From Acanthosepion esculentum (Eukaryota; Mollusca; Cephalopoda; Sepiida; Sepiidae): a stretch of 64,000 nt of DNA. Within the stretch, counting starts at the first letter, position 1; each line of letters opens with the position of its first letter. The stretch covers positions 6,565,778 through 6,629,777 of the forward strand of contig OZ038498.1 of assembly GCA_964036315.1 (NCBI GenBank). Direction: 5' to 3'. Positions 10,518 to 23,091 of this stretch are shown piece after piece. The translations under genes were made by a program, and so were the position numbers. Under the pieces are notes generated by a model. That model made no database searches and was not told the DNA's origin. It saw only the letters and a list, made by a program, of their open reading frames with translations.

Positions 10518-13500
10518 CTTAAGTATAAAATGCATATAGCCATTCTGACCATAAAAGACCTTAAGTATAAAATGCATATGGGCATTCTGACCACAAAAGA
10601 CCTTAAGTATAAAATGCATATAGCCATTCTGACCATAAAAGACCTTAAGTATAAAATGCATATGGGCATTCTGACCATAAAAGACCTTAAGTATAAAATG
10701 CATATGGGCATTCTGACCATAAAAGACCTTAAGTATAAAATGCATATGGGCATTCTGACCATAAAAGACCTTAAGTATAAAATGCATATGGGCATTCTGA
10801 CCATAAAAGACCTTAAGTATAAAATGCATATAGCCATTCTGACCATAAAAGACCTTAAGTATAAAATGCATATGGGCATTCTGACCATAAAAGACCTTAA
10901 GTATAAAATGCATATGGGCATTCTGACCATAAAAGACCTTAAGTATAAAATGCATATGGGCATTCTGACCATAAAAGACCTTAAGTATAAAATGCATATG
11001 GGCATTCTGACCATAAAAGACCTTAAGTATAAAATGCATATGGGCATTCTGACCATAAAAGACCTTAAGTATAAAATGCATATAGCCATTCTGACCATAA
11101 AAGACCTTAAGTATAAAATGCATATGGGCATTCTGACCATAAAAGACCTTAAGTATAAAATGCATATGGGCATTCTGACCATAAAAGACCTTAAGTATAA
11201 AATGCATATGGGCATTCTGACCATAAAAGACCTTAAGTATAAAATGCATATGGGCATTCTGACCATAAAAGACCTTAAGTATAAAATGCATATGGGCATT
11301 CTGACCACAAAAGACCTTAAGTATAAAATGCATATAGCCATTCTGACCATAAAAGACCTTAAGTATAAAATGCATATGGGCATTCTGACCATAAAAGACC
11401 TTAAGTATAAAATGCATATGGGCATTCTGACCATAAAAGACCTTAAGTATAAAATGCATATGGGCATTCTGACCATAAAAGACCTTAAGTATAAAATGCA
11501 TATGGGCATTCTGACCATAAAAGACCTTAAGTATAAAATGCATATGGGCATTCTGACCATAAAAGACCTTAAGTATAAAATGCATATAGCCATTCTGACC
11601 ATAAAAGACCTTAAGTATAAAATGCATATGGGCATTCTGACCATAAAAGACCTTAAGTATAAAATGCATATGGGCATTCTGACCATAAAAGACCTTAAGT
11701 ATAAAATGCATATGGGCATTCTGACCATAAAAGACCTTAAGTATAAAATGCATATGGGCATTCTGACCATAAAAGACCTTAAGTATAAAATGCATATGGG
11801 CATTCTGACCACAAAAGACCTTAAGTATAAAATGCATATAGCCATTCTGACCATAAAAGACCTTAAGTATAAAATGCATATGGGCATTCTGACCATAAAA
11901 GACCTTAAGTATAAAATGCATATGGGCATTCTGACCATAAAAGACCTTAAGTATAAAATGCATATGGGCATTCTGACCATAAAAGACCTTAAGTATAAAA
12001 TGCATATGGGCATTCTGACCATAAAAGACCTTAAGTATAAAATGCATATGGGCATTCTGACCATAAAAGACCTTAAGTATAAAATGCATATAGCCATTCT
12101 GACCATAAAAGACCTTAAGTATAAAATGCATATGGGCATTCTGACCATAAAAGACCTTAAGTATAAAATGCATATGGGCATTCTGACCATAAAAGACCTT
12201 AAGTATAAAATGCATATGGGCATTCTGACCATAAAAGACCTTAAGTATAAAATGCATATGGGCATTCTGACCATAAAAGACCTTAAGTATAAAATGCATA
12301 TGGGCATTCTGACCACAAAAGACCTTAAGTATAAAATGCATATAGCCATTCTGACCATAAAAGACCTTAAGTATAAAATGCATATGGGCATTCTGACCAT
12401 AAAAGACCTTAAGTATAAAATGCATATGGGCATTCTGACCATAAAAGACCTTAAGTATAAAATGCATATGGGCATTCTGACCATAAAAGACCTTAAGTAT
12501 AAAATGCATATAGCCATTCTGACCATAAAAGACCTTAAGTATAAAATGCATATGGGCATTCTGACCATAAAAGACCTTAAGTATAAAATGCATATGGGCA
12601 TTCTGACCATAAAAGACCTTAAGTATAAAATGCATATGGGCATTCTGACCATAAAAGACCTTAAGTATAAAATGCATATGGGCATTCTGACCATAAAAGA
12701 CCTTAAGTATAAAATGCATATGGCCATTCTGACCATAAAAGACCTTAAGTATAAAATGCATATGGGCATTCTGACCATAAAAGACCTTAAGTATAAAATG
12801 CATATGGGCATTCTGACCATAAAAGACCTTAAGTATAAAATGCATATGGGCATTCTGACCACAAAAGACCTTAAGTATAAAATGCATATGGGCATTCTGA
12901 CCATAAAAGACCTTAAGTATAAAATGCATATGGGCATTCTGACCATAAAAGACCTTAAGTATAAAATGCATATGGGCATTCTGACCATAAAAGACCTTAA
13001 GTATAAAATGCATATGGGCATTCTGACCATAAAAGACCTTAAGTATAAAATGCATATGGGCATTCTGACCACAAAAGACCTTAAGTATAAAATGCATATA
13101 GCCATTCTGACCATAAAAGACCTTAAGTATAAAATGCATATGGGCATTCTGACCATAAAAGACCTTAAGTATAAAATGCATATGGGCATTCTGACCATAA
13201 AAGACCTTAAGTATAAAATGCATATAGCCATTCTGACCATAAAAGACCTTAAGTATAAAATGCATATGGGCATTCTGACCACAAAAGACCTTAAGTATAA
13301 AATGCATATGGGCATTCTGACCATAAAAGACCTTAAGTATAAAATGCATATGGGCATTCTGACCATAAAAGACCTTAAGTATAAAATGCATATGGGCATT
13401 CTGACCATAAAAGACCTTAAGTATAAAATGCATATGGGCATTCTGACCATAGAAGACCTTAAGTATAAAATGCATATGGGCATTCTGACCATAAAAGACC

Positions 13501-15713
13501 TTAAGTATAAAATGCATATGGGCATTCTGACCATAGAAGACCTTAAGTATAAAATGCATATGGGCATTCTGACCATAAAAGACCTTAAGTATAAAATGCA
13601 TATGGGCATTCTGACCATAGAAGACCTTAAGTATAAAATGCATATGGGCATTCTGACCATAAAAGTCCTTAAGTATAAAATGCATATGGGCATTCTGACC
13701 ATAGAAGACCTTAAGTATAAAATGCATATTGGCATTCTGACCATAAAAGACCTTAAGTATAAAATGCATATGGGCATTCTGACCACAAAAGACCTTAAGT
13801 ATAAAATGCATATGGGCATTCTGACCATAAAAGACCTTAAGTATAAAATGCATATGGGCATTCTGACCATAAAAGACCTTAAGTATAAAATGCATATGGG
13901 CATTCTGACCATAAAAGACCTTAAGTATAAAATGCATATGGGCATTCTGACCATAGAAGACCTTAAGTATAAAATGCATATGGGCATTCTGACCATAAAA
14001 GACCTTAAGTATAAAATGCATATAGCCATTCTGACCATAAAAGACCTTAAGTATAAAATGCATATGGGCATTCTGACCACAAAAGACCTTAAGTATAAAA
14101 TGCATATGGGCATTCTGACCACAAAAGACCTTAAGTATAAAATGCATATGGGCATTCTGACCACAAAAGACCTTAAGTATAAAATGCATATGGGCATTCT
14201 GACCATAAAAGACCTTAAGTATAAAATGCATATGGGCATTCTGACCATAAAAGACCTTAAGTATAAAATGCATATGGGCATTCTGACCATAAAAGACCTT
14301 AAGTATAAAATGCATATGGGCATTCTGACCATAAAAGACCTTAAGTATAAAATGCATATGGGCATTCTGACCATAGAAGACCTTAAGTATAAAATGCATA
14401 TAGCCATTCTGACCATAAAAGACCTTAAGTATAAAATGCATATGGGCATTCTGACCACAAAAGACCTTAAGTATAAAATGCATATGGGCATTCTGACCAC
14501 AAAAGACCTTAAGTATAAAATGCATATGGGCATTCTGACCACAAAAGACCTTAAGTATAAAATGCATATGGGCATTCTGACCATAAAAGACCTTAAGTAT
14601 AAAATGCATATGGGCATTCTGACCATAAAAGACCTTAAGTATAAAATGCATATGGGCATTCTGACCATAAAAGACCTTAAGTATAAAATGCATATGGGCA
14701 TTCTGACCATAAAAGACCTTAAGTATAAAATGCATATGGGCATTCTGACCATAAAAGACCTTAAGTATAAAATGCATATGGGCATTCTGACCATAAAAGA
14801 CCTTAAGTATAAAATGCATATGGGCATTCTGACCATAGAAGACCTTAAGTATAAAATGCATATGGGCATTCTGACCATAAAAGACCTTAAGTATAAAATG
14901 CATATGGGCATTCTGACCATAAAAGACCTTAAGTATAAAATGCATATGGGCATTCTGACCATAAAAGACCTTAAGTATAAAATGCATATGGGCATTCTGA
15001 CCATAAAAGACCTTAAGTATAAAATGCATATGGGCATTCTGTCCATAAAAGACCTTAAGTATAAAATGCATATGGGCATTCTGACCATAAAAGACCTTAA
15101 GTATAAAATGCATATGGGCATTCTGACCATAAAAGACCTTAAGTATAAAATGCATATGGGCATTCTGACCATAAAAGACCTTAAGTATAAAATGCATATA
15201 GCCATTCTGACCATAAAAGACCTTAAGTATAAAATGCATGTGGGCATTCTGACCATAAAAGACCTTAAGTATAAAATGCATGTGGGCATTCTGACCATAA
15301 AAGACCTTAAGTATAAAATGCATATGGGCATTCTGACCACAAAAGACCTTAAGTATAAAATGCATATGGGCATTCTGACCACAAAAGACCTTAAGTATAA
15401 AATGCATATGGGCATTCTGACCAGAAAAGACCTTAAGTATAAAATGCATATGGGCATTCTGACCATAAAAGACCTTAAGTATAAAATGCATATGGGCATT
15501 CTGACCATAAAAGACCTTAAGTATAAAATGCATATGGGCATTCTGACCATAAAAGACCTTAAGTATAAAATGCATATGGGCATTCTGACCATAAAAGACC
15601 TTAAGTATAAAATGCATATGGGCATTCTGACCATAAAAGACCTTAAGTATAAAATGCATATGGGCATTCTGACCATAAAAGACTTTAAGTATAAAATGCA
15701 TAAGTTTGTATTC
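10518..15713. repeat. 42-bp satellite, about 124 units, with higher-order repeats
   Basis: The unit runs CTTAAGTATAAAATGCATAT followed by GGGCATTCTGACCATAAAAGAC (two parts of one 42-bp unit). It repeats without indels for about 5.2 kb. Unit variants are: A, the consensus; B, ATAGCCATT in place of ATGGGCATT; C, GACCACAAAAG; D, GACCATAGAAG. From about 10800 to 12320 the variants recur as a 12-unit (504-bp) block, B-A5-B-A4-C, three times: the C marker stands at 11303, 11807 and 12311. At 13444-13697, A and D alternate (84-bp dimer). At 14020-14850 a 9-unit (378-bp) block, B-C3-A4-D, occurs, then recurs with extra A units. Because 42 is divisible by three and the unit has few stop triplets, both strands stay open over more than 5 kb. 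I do not call these genes. Confidence 0.97.
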
Positions 15714-15930
15714 TGACCACGAGACCCAGGTTCAAATCTCACCATGGTTGATTTGTCAGGAAGGAGACTTCTTGATATTATCGGACTGGAGAGATCAATC
15801 CCAGCATGCAGCACCTTTGGAAAGAGCCTGAAAACCACACCATGGGTTGTCCCAAGCCCTGTGAGTGAAATTGGGTAGACGGAACCCTTGGGTGCTGTTG
15901 ATAGCTGTGCTAGCACAAAGTCACAAGTCA
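15714..15930 (+). repeat. tRNA-derived SINE, 5'-truncated
   Basis: The segment starts with a pol III B-box-like GGTTCAAATCT (15729-15739), the 3' half of a tRNA-like head. A body of about 190 bp follows, with TGGGTGCTGTTGATAGC near its end. The A box is missing because the 42-bp satellite abuts it directly. I recognise the type, not the named family. Confidence 0.5.
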
Positions 15931-16015
15931 TCATGGCCGAGGGCTTGAGCGTGCTGGCCTGAATGTTTTATTACTAGGTATTTGGGTGCATAGCTCAGTA
16001 GTTATGTAATAATAT
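15931..16015 (+). repeat. Two tRNA-like SINE heads, each cut short
   Basis: TGGCCGAGGGCTTGAGCG at about 15933 resembles the D-arm/A-box half of a Leu/Ser-type tRNA. About 50 bp further, GGGTGCATAGCTCAGTAG at 15986-16003 resembles the 5' half of another tRNA-like head. Neither is followed by a B box, so these are truncated SINE 5' ends rather than tRNA genes. Confidence 0.4.
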
Positions 16016-16019
16016 ACTG

Positions 16020-16490
16020 CTTTTTAATTCTGAAGTTTAGTGAGAGCTCTGATATTACAATAATATTTTCACTGAGTTATTAATTTATACTGAAAAAAAA
16101 AACATTTAAGAAAAATCAAATATTGTTAAAAATTACAAATATTTGTTTTGATAATCTAATGTAAATTTCTAGAAAATTACTGTTTACAGCTATCTAAAAT
16201 TTCTAAAACTGGCAGACATTTGAGTTTGCACAATTTTATAAAAAAAAGGAGAAAAAAATTGACAGTTTGTTAAATAACAATAGAACAAAAACACAAACTC
16301 CAGAATTCAATATTCTTCCTTTTCTCTCTTAATAGAATTGACAGCTATTTCATGAGAGAAAAAACATTGGAATGAAATGTTTTACTTCACTGATTAAAAA
16401 GAACAAAGAGATGTTTTCTTTGTGCCCTTTTATTCACAAACTTTTACTATCACACATTGTCTATTGGATTTGAAATATTTTCTCTTTATT
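16020..16490. other. AT-rich spacer
   Basis: No coding signal and no repeat that I can define. Confidence 0.4.
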
Positions 16491-16898
16491 ACTACTTTGA
16501 AAACATACATATTAAAATAGTATATCTGTAACAAAATAAAAAATCACCTACCTTGATAAAGTGTTTGTGTTTTGTGCATGGTCTGCCAAAGGAGAATTAA
16601 AGAAAATAGTTAAAAAAAAAACGAACCCTGCTCCAGTAATCATTCTCCCCGGTAAGCAAAAAACAATGGCCTTTATTCACCGAGCAATATATCTGATTGG
16701 CGTCATGACGTCATTCAGGGAGGAAAGAACATTAGCATAGCTTCTCTGATACTAAAAATAGCAGGTTTTTGCTATTTTCTTTAAGTCTCCTTCAACAGAC
16801 CATGCCCAAAATAAACTCTTTTTTAAGGTAGATGATTTTTTTCTTTTGTTACATATATACTATTTTAAGATGTATGTTTTCAAAGTTTCATTGCAATA
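16491..16898. mobile_element. Fold-back (MITE-like) element with long inverted arms
   Basis: The left arm at about 16491-16614 and the right arm at about 16772-16896 are reverse complements with scattered mismatches. Shared blocks are TTTGAAAACATACAT, TTAAAATAGTATAT, GCATGGTCTG and TTAAAGAAAATAG. The about 157-bp middle is unrelated, has no open frame, and contains a perfect TGACGTCA palindrome near 16706. Long arms with a non-coding centre fit a non-autonomous fold-back DNA transposon. I could not confirm a target-site duplication. Confidence 0.75.
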
Positions 16899-16909
16899 TG
16901 TTAATATAT

Positions 16910-19560
16910 CAGTAGCAGCAACACTCAAGCTCGGTTCATCCATGATGTGTGGAACCCAAGATGGTTCAAGTGAGGAATGGAATAGTCGCAAGTGATGGTC
17001 TTGCCTGGAATTGTCGGGCATTGAATTACCGCCTTTTTACTTCCACTTCAGCCTTTTTCCTCTCCTCAAAAATAGAATAACTGAAGATGGAGAGTTGGCT
17101 GCTCCTGTTTGCCAAATATTAGGGCTGATTCTAGCTGGAAGGTGGGAAGACTTCAGTTGGTCTTTGAATTTGCATTTTGGGGTTACATGTCTTTTACCAT
17201 TGACAAGCTCACTGTAAATGATTGTCTGTGGGAGTCTATGTATCATATTGATACATAATACATATAAATATATTAAAACAAGACGAAGGGCAAGAAAAAA
17301 TATTTCCGATAAAATGGTAAGTTGAAAAGTTATAACAGAAAGAAAACATTAGCTCCATTTTTTTTTGTTATAATTTTTTTATTTACAGTAAAAAGTTTTT
17401 TCTTGCCTTTTCCTCCACTTGTATGTATTATATATTAATATATACTTGTTTAATATATCAGTTTTTAAATCTAAATAAATAGCCAGCAAATTCTGTCTCT
17501 CCATCTATGACTGACACCCCCATACACACACACACACACTTGCTCTCTATAGACATATTCTACCATTTTTGGAATCAGGATGATCCCTGGAATGAAAATC
17601 TGCTCTTCATTTGGTGCCTGACCATCCAGCATTTAGATCTGTGTGTGGATGAGAAGGGGACAATTCAATTTTTAAAAATACTAAAAAAAATTTTATATTT
17701 TTAAAGTAACACAAAAACTTTATGAATTTAAAAATCTTTGTTTTCGATTCAGTTTAAAATATCTCCAAATCTTTATGAATTGATGAAATCAATTTTATTT
17801 CTTCAAAATGACGAGGAATCAAAGTTAAAGTGAGATGTTTCGTGACATGAGGTTTTGAAGTTCCACAGAGATTTGAAGAACTCCGCTCAATTGAAGTTTC
17901 AAAGAGTTTGTGGTTTGTAGAACTCAGTTTTCAGCCTGAATCGGAATTTTGACGCAAATTAGATCTTTAGCCCGAATCAGAGTTCCACGGAGTGAATTGA
18001 AGAATTCAAAGTTATTTCTTCCAAATTTATCATTTATTGTTGTTTTCTAAACTGGACCAGAGGCTCAATTAACCCCCCTCTCCACAAGAGCTAGCTTAAA
18101 AGTGTGCATAGAGTGAAGCTCCTAAGCTAGTCTGTAATAAAGTGTTTTGTTATTCCCATAAATTGTTTTCCTCCTCATTTAATTAGATCACCCAGCTCAA
18201 AGATCACACTTCCTGAATTTTCACTATCAATGGCTTGTGAGCATAACTTGCTACAAATCATTGCACTACAATAATTGACACATTTTATTCAAAATTCGCA
18301 AAGGAGGGAATTGATTTTTCTCTGCATTGGTTAAGAGCAGTATAAATTATTCTGGAACAGTCCAATATATTCTCTTATCTAGGCAATTTTGTTTGAACAC
18401 TATACTATCATATATTTATTGAGAGCTTTTTTCTTTTGGTTGTTATGATTATTGTGAAACAAGCATAAAGCAGCAGGTTTTGAAAGGTCAACAGTTCCGT
18501 TCCTTATACAAAAGCAGTAATACTTGTGAAAATGGAATTACTGAACTTGAGTTCAAATTTTTCTTGGGGCCATTGATATAACTTTCATGTTAACGTTTTG
18601 TAAAAGGAATGACCTTACCATCCATACTGTTATGCGTCTCATTGATCATGTTCTGATGGGAGACAAAAATGAGAACGGGCAGGCAACATGAAAGTGAGAT
18701 TCTCTTATTATGAGTCAGTCCGCAATCTCCAAAGTGAAGATTAGTGTCTTACTGAGAAAGTAAGTGATTGTTCTCCACTACCGTCTAGCTTTGCCCTCGC
18801 ACATTTTCACTGCTGAGATTTACAGCAGCTGTAGCATAATTGGATGACTTTAAGCCATATAATTTGATAATTTTATGTCGGCCAGGGATAGCCTTTCAAA
18901 ATTTAAATATTGGAAATGTCTTCAGGAAATTTATAGCAATTTTATGTAACCTCCCACTGATGGTGCCATGGCACTGCAGGCTGAAAACCACTGATCTAAT
19001 CAAAGACTTGATTTTATACTGGAGTAAATTCGTATCTCCTTTGCATTTATTTCCTATAAATTCCATTTTAAAAGTTAGTATTTTTCTGAGACTCTTCTCC
19101 TCCCCACCAACACAAGCTTTGTATCAATTCCTTTGTTTTTGAAGCATTTCCTTTTCTTTTCTTTTTTTTTAAATATTTCATGCTCTTTCTACTACAAGAC
19201 TTTTAGCTTTACAAATCATTTGAAGTTTTAGTCAGAGAAGTCTACTAAAAGGTATTCCACAAGCAATCAATATATAGAATTAATAATAAATGAATAGGAT
19301 TTGAAAACTGGACTTATTTATAATTTGACTGTTCATCAAACAGTTTTAAAGAAAAATGAAACATTTGAAGAATGAATGAGACATACAAACCTCATCTGGC
19401 ATCTCAAAACGAACACTACAATTAATTTACATGAGACAAGCATGTAATATGTATTCCCTTCTACACTGTGCTGTGTCACTTTAGGATGTGGGCAGCCATG
19501 ACCCTCCACAATTTCCTTTGAAAATCTTAACACTGCATTTTTGCTTTTTACACAAGCACA
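16910..19560. other. Spacer with no supported gene
   Basis: AT-rich, with a short CA run at 17524-17538 and poly-T/poly-A tracts. A few frames of 60-100 codons occur, but their composition is simple and I recognise no motif. A small segment near 18980-19010 resembles the edge of a hAT-type repeat, too short to call. Confidence 0.4.
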
Positions 19561-19569
19561 TGGGGTAGA

Positions 19570-20230
19570 TTACTTGCTGTTTAATTCTGCTTCTCTTGTC
19601 TTCAATATCTCCTGTGAGTGTCAAATTCTCCAAGCCATCTTATTATGTGTCTCAGAAATTTGATCTGCCTCTTTCTGATTCTAAGTACAAGCATCCTTTT
19701 TGTTTACATTTTCCTTAAAACATCCCCATTGCTTACAAGCTCTATCCATAGTAGCTTCAGCATCCTTGTGTAGAACCACATCTCTGTTGCCTCAAGTCTC
19801 CTCTTCATCTGCAACAAAATTATCCAGCATTAACTGCCATATAGGAAGATTAATATTACATAACAGTTCAGCACTTTTCTGTTTCTAATGAAATGTTCTT
19901 GTTTCTTTATACTTTGTATAGCTTTTGGAAGGCATCTTTGATAATTCCAATACAACTTCAGCTCTCTGTGTCACATTTTCTGCCATCTGTTCAAAAACTT
20001 CTCAGTTAAATTTCTGTACTGGCTTGATTTTGATATCTCCAATTGGTAGCCATCCTTTTAGGCTGTTCCTCTTGCTAATAACTATACAGTTTGTCTTCTT
20101 ACAGTTGACAGTTCTTTCTTCTTGCTTTTTTTTACTACTTTGTCTAAGAGTTCCTCTAGATTCCTTTCTGTGTCTGCTATCAATGTGGTGTGCTGTGACT
20201 TTATCTTTGAACAGAATTTGATTCAATGCT
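19570..20230 (-). pseudogene. LINE family A (CFDP2/RTE-like) RT fragment
   Basis: Minus-strand frames give NCKKTNCIVISKRNS, then GDIKIKPVQKF. This is the region just after the RT catalytic box in the same family as the 25-kb copy, where the equivalents are NCKNTECMVVSQRNS and GHTKNLNI. Downstream sequence to about 19600 matches the nucleotide sequence of the 25.2-25.5 kb copy, including CTCTTCATCTGCAA. Stops and frameshifts are frequent. The YADD box itself is missing here. Confidence 0.7.
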
Positions 20231-20889
20231 CAAAGTGTTGCACGTTCTGTTGTATCTTTGTTGAATATTTGAAAATATTCAATAGGATAGCAAAGTGATA
20301 AGCTCTCATATTACTTTTCTTTATAGAAAATATTTGCACCTGAGCATGCCCAGGAGAAACGCAATATTAAGAACACCTGTTATGGCACGACTGCCTTTCT
20401 AGTTAGTGTTCTTTTCTCATTAGATAATTCCTAATGATGCCTAAATTGAATACCTACCAACATTATTTCACTACTGTTCTTAATAATTAATTTTAACACA
20501 TTTTACCAAAAAAGAACAACAACTTATTGTTGATTTCTCTATTTAACCCTAGTTGTCTCTCGTTCAGTCATTCATAACATGAATTGGTCTTCCACTGTTT
20601 TCTTTTCAATTTATTTGCATGCGTATTTGACTTCATCTGCGGCCTGTGTTAAATAAATGGTAAGAAATAAGAGCTAAGATTTTTTTCCCATGCATTTCAA
20701 TTTAGATGAGACAATTTAGATGAGACAGCCGCTAATTGATATTTATAATCTAGAGGCAAATGTTTCCTTTCGTGTATGCAGCTTTTAGATTATTTAACTC
20801 ATTAATTTTATTTGTGTTTCCATAGCAGTCCAGACGATAACAATTTACAAAGTAGCAGGCAATTGCTTTTAAAAGAATTCACCTACCAT

Positions 20890-21375
20890 TTCAAATCAAC
20901 GCAGCAAGGCAGAATGAATCTCATCATAGAAATATTGTCTCAGTACAACAATTTAAACATCTAGGAAGTGTTTGCACTGATATCTGAAGATTCATTGGCA
21001 TAGCAAAAGATGCCTTCCAAAAGCTCAGTAAAGTATTAAGAAATAGGAAAAATTCATTAGAAACTTAATACTGAACTGTTACATAATATTAGTCCTGCTA
21101 TATGACAGTGAATGCTGAACAATCTCCTCAGAGATGATGAAGAGACTTGAAGCAACAGAAATGTGATTCTACAGATGGATGCTGAGAAACCCATGGACTG
21201 AACATGTGAGCAACAACAAAGTTTTAGAGAAAATGGAACCAAAAAAAAAACACCCATAAGCTTGAGTAAATGGATGGCAGAGAGATAACAAAAAGACAAA
21301 ATTTACTAAGGGCTACAATGGACGATAAATTCTGGATTGCCATGATCGCCAATGTCCTGAAGTGACACAGCACAT
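20890..21375 (+). pseudogene. LINE family A RT C-terminus
   Basis: Broken plus-strand frames read FKHLGSVCTDI, then GIAKDAFQKLSKVLRNRKNS, then KKTPISLSKWMAER, ending near CHDRQCPEVTQHIREG in mixed frames. This is the same order as the end of the family A LINE, and SLSKWMAE is homologous to the unit tandemly repeated at 9373-9828. There are many stops. The poly-A-like end is lost in AT-rich sequence. Confidence 0.7.
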
Positions 21376-21379
21376 AAGA

Positions 21380-22425
21380 GAAGGAATATTATATATTATT
21401 TCAATATGATTCATAATGGATGTCTAACCTTAAGGGTTAACTTTCAAACAATTCTCTCCACAGATTTTATTATTTCGTAGTATTTTACTATCATAACAAG
21501 AGCTTTTTGCTTATACTGAGTTTCCCCATCTCTTATGTTAATACTAGCGTCTTGTCTGGTGTACTGATACCAAAGAAATGTGTTTCTTTTCATTCACATT
21601 AACTGGTGCAGTTCTTTGAGCCTTCCTGCCTAGAGTTACAGTAGAATAGATCCTGTTTGATTTATGGCTTGTCTAAACAGGAAATTTTCATTTTTTGGTG
21701 GTTCACTTTGTGAAATCTCTTTCTTTTTACACAACCTTCTGGTGTTATAAACATTTTGTTATACTTTTCTATATTCTTGAAGTTGGTGCTGGCTGTGTTC
21801 TCAGAGCAGGTAGGATATTTTCGTTTGCAATGTTTCATGTTCTCAAATGTTATCCATTCAAAACTAGACTGGATTTTTACCTTAGGGGAAAACAAGGTTA
21901 GAGGAAAAAAATTTCAATTATTTTTTAAATGACTTCACTTATTTGTTCCTTCTCCTCAATCATGGCTTGAAACATCATATTTTAATTTATGCATATTTCA
22001 TGATATTCCTCAATGTTTTTTTATCAATTTAAATATTATTTTTAATAGATACACATATCTGAGTAGACGCCCTGTTTATTTATTAAACAGTCTATTTATT
22101 CATTTTCATCTACTGGCCTCAATATTTGAGAAATCTTATTAAATATGTGCCCTCTGGCAGGAATTCAAATCAGTGAGCAACTATTATTAGATCTGATGTG
22201 CTTCAGACCGACTTGGGCATGAAGAGCACCACTGAGATCAAGCAGGCTGAATAAGTGCCTCTTATAAGTGCAAGGGTTTCTTTCTTCTTTAATAAAATGT
22301 CTTGAATATTCAGATCAGCAGACGATAATAAATAAACATGCTCTTTAATAAAGAAGTGGAGTATCTGCCCAAATATGGGTATCCACGAAAAATAATGTTT
22401 AAAACGATAAAATCTATTTACATTG
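21380..22425. other. Spacer with no supported gene
   Basis: AT-rich; short frames only. Nothing recognised. Confidence 0.4.
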
Positions 22426-22429
22426 TTCA

Positions 22430-22600
22430 GACTGTTGTCTTCATCTTTGTTATATTCACAACATTTTAGATGTTGTGTGCTCTGGCTTTCTTCAGATAGT
22501 ATTTGTTTGAATTTCAAACAGAACATTATACATCTGAAAATAAATATGAGGAAAACAATCCAAACAATGTAAATAATGTAAATAGTTACAACAACTTGGA
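22430..22600. repeat. Copy of the CTGAAGA...GTAAATAATG interspersed repeat, inverted pair
   Basis: On the minus strand CTGAAGAAAGCCAGAGC (near 22480-22498) is followed by AACAAAGATGAAGACAAC and a GTAAATAG end, the same order as at 30.3, 36.9, 40.2, 43.5 and 60.1 kb. Immediately to the right a plus-strand piece reads GAAAACAATCCAAACAATGT then AAATAATGTAAATAG. Two partial copies therefore lie head to head. Confidence 0.6.
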
Positions 22601-22734
22601 GATATGGACAAATGGTGATAAAATCTGTCAGATTAAAAAATCAAAAAATCTATTCTTTAGAGGTTCCAAAATGTACATTAGTGATCCACTCATGAGATGC
22701 GTGCGGGTGCACAACTACAGGTGCAAATAAAAAA

Positions 22735-23090
22735 CATAACCCCCCCCCTGCACTGAGATATCTTCTTTGATTTATAGTTACAATAGAAAAAAAAAGGAAG
22801 CCAATCTTTGGAATTATTTTCTTGCTTTTATTCAGTTGAAGTCTTTGATTGAAAAATGATTGATTTGTCTTTAACCCTGTTTAAAGGATTATGAAGGAGA
22901 GGTCACTCAAGAGGTTGGCCTGCAATTAAAGTGAAAAGCAGTAAAATGGAAGAGGAACATTAACTTAGCATGGAAAGTATGAGGGGGGGCGGGAAACAGT
23001 CAGGTTGTTTAACATAAAATTACTAATTGATTTTAATAAAATTGAAAATTCGCTGTTATTACCATTTATTCAACCAATATGTTCCCTTCT
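22735..23090. other. Spacer with C-run
   Basis: A run of about nine to ten C at 22741-22749 and G-runs near 22983; otherwise AT-rich with nothing recognised. Confidence 0.4.
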
Positions 23091-23091
23091 G

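Noticed and set aside
10518..15713. CRISPR-like array
   Set aside because: Units are contiguous with no unique spacers, the genome is eukaryotic, and there are no cas genes.
10331..15934. Giant minus- and plus-strand open frames (1738-1867 codons)
   Set aside because: They are a by-product of a 42-bp stop-free unit; open on both strands, start in SINE sequence, and variants change residues freely.
15931..16015. Functional tRNA genes
   Set aside because: Only 5' tRNA-like halves with A-box similarity are present; no complete cloverleaf can be drawn and no B box follows.
18960..19010. hAT-type element edge
   Set aside because: Only about 40 bp look familiar (GGCACTGCAGGCTGAAAACC); too short and no terminal repeat.
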